NCBI GenBank assembly: GCA_038254585.1
Contig: JBBSGA010000199.1
Location: forward strand, 1-11,198
From: JBBSGA01 sp038254585
GTDB lineage: Bacteria; Chloroflexota; Chloroflexia; Chloroflexales; Kallotenuaceae
DNA length: 11,198 nt
Direction: 5' to 3'
How positions within the stretch are numbered: position 1 is the stretch's first letter; every line of letters begins with the position of its first letter. The notes beneath the pieces are model-generated. The model searched no databases and was not told the DNA's origin. It worked only from the letters and a program-made list of their open reading frames with translations. Position numbers and translations under genes: made by a program. Shown here piece after piece: positions 1-5,025 of the stretch.

Positions 1-246
1 ATCGACGGCGAAATCTACGCTAATGTCTGGCAGACCGACCGCATTGCGCGCATCGATCCGAAGACCGGGCGTGTGACGGCCTGGATCGATCTCCGGAGGC
101 TGCTCGGCGAGCAGGAGCGTGCCGTGCCCGTCGACGTTTTAAACGGCATCGCCTTCGATGCGCGCCACCACCGGCTCTTCGTCACCGGGAAGCTGTGGCC
201 GAAGCTCTACCAGATCGCGCTTGTTCCCCCGCGACCGGGGCACTAG
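1..246 (+). CDS. Glutaminyl-peptide cyclotransferase, C-terminal part (5' end outside window)
   Basis: The frame is open from the first base to a TAG at 244-246 and gives 81 residues. The stretch contains NVWQTDRIARIDPKTGRV, a beta-propeller blade sequence, and then VLNGIAFDARHHRLFVTGKLWPKLYQI. The NGIA...R.FVTGKLWPK.Y signature is characteristic of the C-terminus of the plant/bacterial (five-bladed propeller) glutaminyl cyclase family, which converts N-terminal glutamine of proteins or peptides to pyroglutamate. Members are usually around 250-270 residues and are often secreted; the signal peptide and most blades would lie upstream of this window. The gene converges on the permease remnant, with 26 bp between the two stop codons. 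Family assignment rests on recalled motifs from the tail only. Confidence 0.8.
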   Translation: MDGEIYANVWQTDRIARIDPKTGRVTAWIDLRRLLGEQERAVPVDVLNGIAFDARHHRLFVTGKLWPKLYQIALVPPRPGH

Positions 247-272
247 AGGCGGCCGGGACCGGTCGGGCCGGC

Positions 273-455
273 TCAATTGGCCGAGTCGGCGCCGACCTCC
301 GCTGGACGCGCGACCACCTGTGCCCGGCGGTTCGTGATCAGCAGCGTAACCACGAAGCACAGCGTGTTGACCACGACGATCGACGCGCCCGAGGCGACGT
401 TCAGGTAGACGCCGGCGACCGACGCGAGTATGCCCTGCAGCCAGTTTGTGCGCAA
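273..455 (-). pseudogene. C-terminal remnant of an ABC-3 family metal (Zn/Mn-type) transporter permease
   Basis: The fragment of about 60 residues (TTG at 455, TGA at 273-275) contains WLQGILASVAGVYLNVASGASIVVVNTLCFVVTLLI. It resembles the last two membrane segments of ZnuB/MntB-type permeases, where a 'G..LS..L..PSGA.IV...' loop links the final helices. Full permeases are about 270-300 residues, so nearly 80% is missing. In the same frame upstream (456-545) there is only non-hydrophobic sequence with no permease character, starting right after the stop codon of the cupredoxin gene. No strong ribosome binding site precedes the TTG. I read this as the tail of a permease gene destroyed by deletion or rearrangement; homology begins to fail at the inverted repeat at 464-500. 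It could instead be an unrelated small membrane protein, but the SGASIV loop argues against that. Confidence 0.55.
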
Positions 456-463
456 GCACGAGC

Positions 464-500
464 CAGCGGGACGAGCGCCTTCGAGGCGCTCGTCCCGCTG
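464..500 (-). terminator. Perfect 17-bp inverted repeat (hairpin), probable transcription end of the cupredoxin gene
   Basis: CAGCGGGACGAGCGCCT (464-480) is followed by a TCG loop and an exact reverse complement (484-500). The stem is 17 bp and GC-rich with no mismatch. In the minus-strand transcript it lies 43 nt after the cupredoxin stop codon, the usual place for a terminator. However, neither side carries a run of T, so a classical intrinsic terminator is not demonstrated. It may act through pausing or protect the 3' end, or it may be a scar at the junction with the broken permease. Confidence 0.45.
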
Positions 501-542
501 CAGCGATCTTCGAGCCGGTGTTGCCGCGGTCGAAGGATCGAT

Positions 543-1418
543 CTAGCGCGCGCCGGCGCGCTTGCGCGCACCGCGACTCAGGCTCAGACCGGCGGCCAGT
601 GCCACGAGGGCGATGCCGGCGAGAAGCGAGATCGCGCTGTTGTCTATGCCGGTATTCGGCAGCGATGCCGGCACTCCGCCGGTGATGTTGATCTCCATCA
701 TGACGACTTGGCCGTTGACGATAACTGGCACGTCAGCGCCGGGGAACTCATAGGTGCCCTTGACGCCAGCGTCGACGTGCAGCATCGGCCAGTACTTGTC
801 GCCCGCCTTGGGAGCCGGGTTGAGTGTGACCTTGACGTTGCTGCTCGTGCCGGCCTTGACCGGCGCGAAGCCGACGACCTTGCCCGGCTTGCCGTTGTCG
901 TCCACGTGCACGGCGACCCAGCCGCCGGCACTCGACGTGACCTCGGCGACTGTGATCGCGTCACCACTCACCGGCTGGTTGTTAGCCTTGAGACTTCCGG
1001 TCGGGGCAGAGCCGGCCGGCGCGGTCGTGGGCTGCGGCGCCGTCTGAGCCGCCGTGACCACGATGGTCCCCGACATGCCGGCGCCGCCCTTGTTACCGTG
1101 GTACTTGCAGTAATAGGGATAGGTCCCGGCCGTGTTGAAGGTGAACGATCCCGAGGCGCCGGCGTCGAGATTACCGATGTCGAACACGCCCGTGTCCGAT
1201 GTAGCCGTGTGCGGCACCTTTCCGCTGTTTTGCCAGGTTACCTTGGTGCCCACCGGCACCGTTAGGGTTTTGGGCTCGAACTTGTAGTCGAGGATTTGGA
1301 CGGTCATTCCGGCTTGCTGGGCCGGTGCGGCCTGGGCGGCGCGACCCACGAGGGAAAGCGTGAGCAGCGCCATGGCGGTCAGGATACGGGCAACTCCAAT
1401 CCGAGCTACGAGGGACAT
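543..1418 (-). CDS. Secreted cupredoxin (plastocyanin-like) with C-terminal LPNTG wall anchor
   Basis: The product has 291 residues. Residues 1-31 form a signal peptide (basic start, LTAMALLTLSLVG core, AQA-A cleavage site). Residues 38-121 are a cupredoxin domain with all four type-1 copper ligands visible: His70 (VPHTAT), Cys104 and His107 (YYCKYH) and Met115; the Cys-His-to-Met loop is a few residues longer than in plastocyanin. A Pro/Thr/Ala linker (125-145) leads to a second beta-rich domain (about 150-246, motifs VAVHVDD and MLHVDAG) of a type found with cupredoxins in Chloroflexota and haloarchaea, function unknown. The end is LPNTG (253-257), a hydrophobic segment (262-280) and a basic tail (RGARKRAGAR), the layout of a sortase substrate. 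The ATG at 1418 has AAGGAGGAG 5 nt upstream. Likely role: extracellular electron transfer or copper binding at the cell surface. It is divergent from the ECF sigma gene and carries the same promoter motif. Confidence 0.9.
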   Translation of the reverse strand: MSLVARIGVARILTAMALLTLSLVGRAAQAAPAQQAGMTVQILDYKFEPKTLTVPVGTKVTWQNSGKVPHTATSDTGVFDIGNLDAGASGSFTFNTAGTYPYYCKYHGNKGGAGMSGTIVVTAAQTAPQPTTAPAGSAPTGSLKANNQPVSGDAITVAEVTSSAGGWVAVHVDDNGKPGKVVGFAPVKAGTSSNVKVTLNPAPKAGDKYWPMLHVDAGVKGTYEFPGADVPVIVNGQVVMMEINITGGVPASLPNTGIDNSAISLLAGIALVALAAGLSLSRGARKRAGAR

Positions 1419-1456
1419 GGGCTCCTCCTTTGACGTTGGATGTGTGCTTCCTAACC

Positions 1457-1485
1457 TACGTTACCGGGGTCCGGTATGGATGCAG
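1457..1485 (-). promoter_or_regulatory. Putative ECF-type promoter of the cupredoxin gene
   Basis: Read on the minus strand: CTGCATCC (1485-1478), a 15-nt spacer, then AACGTA (1462-1457). The identical 8+6 bases with the same spacer occur on the plus strand at 1578-1606 in front of the sigma factor gene. CGTA is typical of ECF -10 elements. The predicted start would fall near 1450, giving a leader of about 32 nt to the ATG at 1418. Assignment to the adjacent ECF sigma factor is an inference from the duplication and context. Confidence 0.65.
1462..1476. promoter_or_regulatory. Short dyad TACCGG-GGT-CCGGTA inside the cupredoxin promoter spacer
   Basis: Six perfectly inverted bases flank a 3-nt centre, almost filling the spacer between the -35-like and -10-like elements of the putative cupredoxin promoter. 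The copy of the promoter facing the sigma gene has a different spacer with no dyad, so this palindrome is specific to the cupredoxin side. It could be an operator for an additional regulator, but a 6-bp dyad in GC-rich DNA can also occur by chance. Confidence 0.25.
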
Positions 1486-1577
1486 GGGAGACTTCTACTG
1501 GCGACGAGGGGATCGTCGTTGCGTGCCTGCTGGCGACGATTGTGCATCTACCGGCACGCGGCTGTCATTCCGCCATG

Positions 1578-1606
1578 CTGCATCCGGCGACCTCGATCTG
1601 AACGTA
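1578..1606 (+). promoter_or_regulatory. Putative autoregulatory ECF-type promoter of the sigma/anti-sigma operon
   Basis: CTGCATCC (1578-1585), 15 nt, AACGTA (1601-1606). It matches the divergent element at 1457-1485 in all 14 fixed bases and in spacer length. The transcription start would fall near 1612, about 30 nt before the ATG at 1643 and about 100 nt before the GTG at 1715. ECF sigma factors commonly transcribe their own operon, which fits this position. Confidence 0.65.
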
Positions 1607-1714
1607 CTATCAAGTACTCCGGATCGCAGGGTTGGGAGCATCATGTCAGAAGTTGCCCAGGCGAGTACAATGCTGGCGCACCGCCCCAAGATGGGCGGCG
1701 GAGGACTAGCGAGC

Positions 1715-2293
1715 GTGCAGGATAGCGACGAGGAGTTGATCGCTCGGTTGGCTTGCGGTGATCTGGAGGCGCTCGAGACGCTGTATACCCGCTACGCGCG
1801 GCCCGTATTTTCGTTGGCCGTCCGTGTGCTTGGCGATGAGGCCGAGGCGGAAGAAGTGACTCAGGACGCCTTCGAGCGGGCCTGGCGCTATGCGCCGTCG
1901 TTCGACCGGAGCCGTGGCCGGTTTGCGACCTGGCTGTTGAGCATGACCCATCACATTGCCATCGACGTCTTACGGAAGCGCCAGCGACGGCCCCAGGTAG
2001 TCGGCGGCGATCCCGGCGCCTTGGCACTGGAGCTCATGGCCGATCCGCGGGCCGACGTGGCGGCGACGACGGTCGAGCGTGTCCAGGGAGCACGCGTCCG
2101 GACTGCGCTTCGGGCGCTTCCCGACTCCCAGCGGCAGGCGATCGAGCTGGCCTATTTTGGAGGATTGAGCCATCTGGAGATCGCGGCGGCGCTCGGCGAT
2201 CCGCTTGGCACGGTTAAGGCTCGTATCCGGCGTGGAATGGAACGCCTGCGAGCGGCACTCGAGGACTTTGGGTTGGAAGGTAAGGAATCATGA
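1715..2293 (+). CDS. ECF-family RNA polymerase sigma factor (SigK-like, paired with an RskA-type anti-sigma)
   Basis: From the GTG at 1715 the product has 192 residues, the normal ECF size. Region 2 (about 20-93) includes LYTRYARPVFSLAVRVL, then EAEEVTQDAFERAWRYAPSF and the core-binding/-10 part GRFATWLLSMTHHIAIDVLR. Region 4 (about 130-183) has the helix-turn-helix GGLSHLEIAAALGDPLGTVK followed by RIRRGMERLR for the -35 element. The protein should direct RNA polymerase to a small stress regulon. GTG 1715 is chosen because GGAGGA (1700-1705) lies 9 nt upstream and the family core starts 8 residues later; ATG 1643 (216 residues, weaker GGGAG) is the main alternative. Its stop overlaps the anti-sigma start (ATGA), so translation is coupled. 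The family is certain; the SigK-like label rests on the partner. Confidence 0.92.
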   Translation: MQDSDEELIARLACGDLEALETLYTRYARPVFSLAVRVLGDEAEAEEVTQDAFERAWRYAPSFDRSRGRFATWLLSMTHHIAIDVLRKRQRRPQVVGGDPGALALELMADPRADVAATTVERVQGARVRTALRALPDSQRQAIELAYFGGLSHLEIAAALGDPLGTVKARIRRGMERLRAALEDFGLEGKES

Positions 2294-3072
2294 CGGACGA
2301 GCATGTCGGCGATCTGATCGAGCTTTATGCTCTCGGCGCTCTCGAGCCCGAAGAGCAGATCGGCGTCGACATTCATCTCGAAAGCTGTGAGGACTGTCGT
2401 GCGCTGCTGGCCGATACTCGGCGCGTAGTGGATCTCATAGCGTGGACACCTGATCAGCGTACGCCGCCCGCGGAGCTTCAACAGAAGGTTCGCCGGCGGA
2501 TTGAGCAGCTTCAGCGCCGCGATACGGCAGCTGTCGCCTCCCGGCGGCACCTCAGGCTTCGCTCGTGGCATATGCCGCGTCTATCCTGGGGAAATGGCCT
2601 GGCGGCAGCCGCGCTGGCCGCGCTCTTACTGCTTGCGGGCTGGAATATTGCGCTCCAACGTGAGGTGACTACGTTGACCGGCCAGGTCGCCAAGCTACAG
2701 CCGCTCGGACGGGTCCTAAGCGGCGCAGGGGTGCACGTCGTAACGCTGGGCCCGCAGCCGGCTGCGCCTAGCGCCTGGGGCAGCATGGTCATCAATCCGA
2801 GCAGCACGGATGCGTATTTTGTCGTCGAGGGTCTGCCGCCCCTTCCCAACGACAAAGCCTACCAGCTCTGGCTCACTCGAGGCGAGAATCGCGCCAGCGG
2901 CGGTACGTTCAAGGTCGACCCACGTGGAGCCGCGACAGTAGTCGTGCGCGCGCCTGACCGGCTGGATACCTACAATGGATGCGGCGTCACCGTCGAGCCA
3001 GTCAATGGCAGCCTCGCACCGTCCGGGGCGCGGGTGCTGCGCAGCCAATCGTGGGGCTCAGAAGGCTGGTAG
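2290..3072 (+). CDS. RskA-like membrane anti-sigma factor with zinc-finger N-terminus
   Basis: The product has 260 residues and starts at an ATG overlapping the sigma stop codon. The N-terminal cytoplasmic domain (about 1-50) has the ZAS motif H29-x3-C33-x2-C36 (HLESCEDC), which binds zinc and clamps the sigma factor in this family. A basic linker (68-98) leads to one membrane helix (about 103-118, LAAAALAALLLLAGWNI). The external part (about 140-258) matches the anti-sigma-K (RskA) C-terminal domain: WGSMVINPSSTDAYFVVEGL, then LPNDKAYQLWL, with a DRLDTYNGCGVTVEP ending. Such proteins release their sigma factor after regulated proteolysis triggered outside the membrane. Here the likely client is the adjacent ECF factor. 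No clear intrinsic terminator follows in the 134 bp before the pentapeptide gene. Confidence 0.9.
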   Translation: MTDEHVGDLIELYALGALEPEEQIGVDIHLESCEDCRALLADTRRVVDLIAWTPDQRTPPAELQQKVRRRIEQLQRRDTAAVASRRHLRLRSWHMPRLSWGNGLAAAALAALLLLAGWNIALQREVTTLTGQVAKLQPLGRVLSGAGVHVVTLGPQPAAPSAWGSMVINPSSTDAYFVVEGLPPLPNDKAYQLWLTRGENRASGGTFKVDPRGAATVVVRAPDRLDTYNGCGVTVEPVNGSLAPSGARVLRSQSWGSEGW

Positions 3073-3138
3073 ATAGTAACATTTGCGACGCGGCTGACGT
3101 CCGGCCTCGTCTTAACTCCTCACCCTCACTCTGTACAG

Positions 3139-3166
3139 TTGACAGAGTCCGCTTCTATGCTAGATT
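3139..3166 (+). promoter_or_regulatory. Sigma-A-type promoter with extended -10 for the pentapeptide-repeat gene
   Basis: TTGACA at 3139-3144 is a perfect -35, followed by a 16-nt spacer and TAGATT at 3161-3166 (4 of 6 to TATAAT). TGC stands directly before the -10 hexamer, giving the extended TGn motif. A start near 3173 would leave a leader of about 34 nt. This suggests the pentapeptide gene is transcribed independently of the sigma/anti-sigma operon. Confidence 0.6.
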
Positions 3167-3206
3167 GGTGCTGCTCGTCGGTCCGGGGCGTTAGGGCGAA
3201 TTGAGG

Positions 3207-3872
3207 ATGCAGAGCAAGCAGCGCAAGCGCCGCGAAGGACTTGAAGCGCCCAGATTGCCGAAACGGCCGGCGTGGGCAGAGCCGCCGCCAGATCTCCCAG
3301 CGGCACACACGACCTGCTCCGGGGTCGCGTACAGTGGCGCCGATTGGAGTAATCAGGAAGCCGAGGATCTCTACTTCGAGGAAGCGCACCTCAAGCGGCT
3401 TCTGATGGCCGGGGCGCGGCTCCCGGCGCTCCAGCTGGTGGACGTTCGCCTCGAGGGCTGCGATCTGACCGGCGCCGAGTGGGAGAAGGCGCATCTCAAC
3501 CGGGTCGAGCTGCTCGGCTGCCGGCTCATGGGGTTGAAGCTCCTGAATGCCAGCCTTGCAAGCGTCGTCCTCAGAGACTGCAGTGCTGAGTTTGCGATGT
3601 TCTGGGCATCGGTCTTCAAAGGCGCCCGCTTCGAAAGCTGCAATTTGCGCGAAGCATCCTTCCTGGGAGCGAATCTTTCAGGTGTCGTCTTCGACAGGTG
3701 CGACCTGAGCAACGCCAATCTGCAGGGCACGACGCTGGTCGGAGCCGACTTCCGGGGCTCACAGCTCGACGGCTTGCGCGTCGGAATCAAGGAGCTCCAA
3801 GGCGCAATCATCGATGCCTCGCAGGCAGTCCAGATGGCTACTCTCCTCGGCATGAGCGTCAGATTGGACTAG
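3207..3872 (+). CDS. Pentapeptide-repeat protein with basic/proline-rich N-terminal extension
   Basis: The product has 221 residues from ATG 3207; an in-frame TTG at 3201 is possible, and AGGG at 3193-3196 fits the ATG better (10 nt). Residues 1-35 are basic and proline-rich (MQSKQRKRR, PKRPAWAEPPPDLP), probably disordered. Residues about 40-205 are degenerate A(D/N)LXX pentapeptide repeats, clearest in CDLTGAEW (85-92), CNLREASFLGANLSG (145-159), CDLSNANLQGTTLVGADF (165-182) and GSQLDGL (184-190). Such repeats fold as a right-handed quadrilateral beta-helix. There is no signal peptide, so it is probably cytoplasmic. Some family members mimic DNA and bind gyrase (Qnr, MfpA), but nothing here shows that, and most relatives have unknown roles. 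It converges on rpiA with 20 bp between stops. Confidence 0.85.
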   Translation: MQSKQRKRREGLEAPRLPKRPAWAEPPPDLPAAHTTCSGVAYSGADWSNQEAEDLYFEEAHLKRLLMAGARLPALQLVDVRLEGCDLTGAEWEKAHLNRVELLGCRLMGLKLLNASLASVVLRDCSAEFAMFWASVFKGARFESCNLREASFLGANLSGVVFDRCDLSNANLQGTTLVGADFRGSQLDGLRVGIKELQGAIIDASQAVQMATLLGMSVRLD

Positions 3873-3892
3873 CGGAGCTCCGGCTGGTGGGG

Positions 3893-4594
3893 TCAAGACG
3901 ATGCTGTCCGCCGTCGTATTTCGACGCCTGCTCGGCCGGCGATGAGGAGCTCATCCGCGAGGTCGACGAAGATACCGTGAGCGACGATGCCGGGACCGCC
4001 CGCGATGAGCGCCGCGAGCCGCGCCGGGTCGGAGATCATGCCGAAGGCACAGTCAAGAATGTAGTTTCCTTCGTCGGTTATGGCCGGTACTCCCGCCCGC
4101 GTCCGCAGCACGGGCCGCGCTCCCAGGGCTCGCAGTCCCCGCTCGGACACGCGCCAGCCGAAAGGTACGACCTCCACGGGAACAGACCAGGCGACCCCGA
4201 GCATAGGAACCAGTTTCGACTCGTCGACGACGATCAGCCGCGCGGCAGCAGCGGCGAGGACAATGCGCTCCCGCAGGAGCGCTCCTCCGCCACCTTTGAT
4301 CATCACGAATTGGGGGTCGATCTCGTCCGCCCCGTCGATAGCCAGGTCGAGCTCTGGGTACTTCTCGAGTGTATCGGGCCGGAGCCCGATCTTCACGATT
4401 GCGGCTTCTGTCCGCGATGAGGCGGCCACGATGTGAAGATTGCTCAGCGCGCCGTCGCGGACCCGCTGATCCAGCGCAGCCACGACCAGATTGACCGTCG
4501 AGCCGCTGCCCAGCCCCAGCCTCATTCCGTCTGCCACGCGCGCCGCGGCCGCGGCTGCCACCTGGCGCTTGAGCTGCTCCTGATCGTCCGCCAT
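3893..4594 (-). CDS. rpiA: Ribose-5-phosphate isomerase A
   Basis: It interconverts ribose 5-phosphate and ribulose 5-phosphate in the non-oxidative pentose phosphate pathway. From the ATG at 4594 the product has 233 residues, the usual length. Motifs are GLGSGSTV (27-34, phosphate loop), DGADEID (87-93, with the active-site aspartates), KGGGGALLRE (100-109, active-site Lys100 and catalytic Glu109) and VVDESK (122-127). ATG 4594 is preferred over an upstream in-frame start at 4630 because MADDQEQLKRQVA begins the family's first helix and GAGG lies 10 nt upstream. It is the last gene of the minus-strand cluster. The 84-bp gap to the gene upstream contains a small hairpin (arms 4638-4642 and 4647-4651, GAGA loop on the transcript) but no T run, so cotranscription is possible. 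Confidence 0.96.
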   Translation of the reverse strand: MADDQEQLKRQVAAAAAARVADGMRLGLGSGSTVNLVVAALDQRVRDGALSNLHIVAASSRTEAAIVKIGLRPDTLEKYPELDLAIDGADEIDPQFVMIKGGGGALLRERIVLAAAAARLIVVDESKLVPMLGVAWSVPVEVVPFGWRVSERGLRALGARPVLRTRAGVPAITDEGNYILDCAFGMISDPARLAALIAGGPGIVAHGIFVDLADELLIAGRAGVEIRRRTASS

Positions 4595-4678
4595 ACCCGG
4601 CTTACCTCGATGAATGCTTGGCTGGCACACGGCCGCGGCCGGTCTCCCGGCGCGGCGGGCACGTGCTGCTGCGATCCA

Positions 4679-4996
4679 TTATGTGCTAGGTCCTCCGTCG
4701 ACACGGAAGATCTCCACGGCCGGCGGCGAGAGAAGAATTTCGCTGAAGGCGCGCATCCAATCTCCCGTCTGTTGATCGGATCCGACACCTGCCGTCCGGA
4801 ACTGCTCCAAATCGTCGAGATTAGTGAGCTCGACCTCGAACTGGAGGCTAGGACCGGCCAGTCCCCGCGTCAGCGGCACGAGCAGCCGGGCGCTCAGCCC
4901 GTTATTGCGTGCCGCCTCGACTTCGCGGCGAATAAAGTCCATCGCCCGTTGGCGGTTGACCGGCATGACCTCATATGAAAAGCGAGCAATATACAT
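4679..4996 (-). CDS. Small conserved-looking protein of unknown function, possible dimeric alpha/beta-barrel fold
   Basis: The product has 105 residues from ATG 4996, with GGAGG 6 nt upstream. It opens with a beta strand (MYIARFSYEV), then an amphipathic helix (NRQRAMDFIRREVEAARNNG), a strand with LSARLLVPLTR, the strand LQFEVELTNLDDLEQFR, and a final helix and strand (WMRAFSEILLSPPAVEIFRV). This beta-alpha-beta-beta-alpha-beta order fits the ferredoxin-like dimeric alpha/beta barrels (NIPSNAP, EthD, ABM-type), which include small monooxygenases, heme-binding and structural proteins. I do not recognise the family and see no metal- or heme-binding signature that would decide. There is no signal peptide or membrane segment. 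It sits 29 bp after the glycoside hydrolase gene, in the same direction, so it probably belongs to that transcript. Confidence 0.75.
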   Translation of the reverse strand: MYIARFSYEVMPVNRQRAMDFIRREVEAARNNGLSARLLVPLTRGLAGPSLQFEVELTNLDDLEQFRTAGVGSDQQTGDWMRAFSEILLSPPAVEIFRVDGGPST

Positions 4997-5025
4997 TGTT
5001 TTCCTCCGTGTGGCAGTCTCCCGGC

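Noticed and set aside
195..1265. Long plus-strand open frame (356 codons) opposite the cupredoxin gene
   Set aside because: It is rich in Arg, Ala and Asp with no domain pattern, which is typical of the antisense of GC-rich coding DNA; the minus-strand cupredoxin explains the region with signal peptide, copper ligands and ribosome binding site.
3205..3212. A third copy of the CTGCATCC block (minus strand) at the start of the pentapeptide gene
   Set aside because: There is no AACGTA at the 15-nt spacing and it overlaps a start codon facing the other way, so it is probably chance.
3698..4420. Plus-strand open frame overlapping the pentapeptide gene and rpiA
   Set aside because: It covers the end of one well-supported gene in another frame and the antisense of rpiA; no motif and no independent start signal.
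4630..4641. 12-bp palindrome CGGCCGCGGCCG between rpiA and the gene upstream
   Set aside because: Self-complementary GC runs are common at this base composition, and it has no T run or matching partner.
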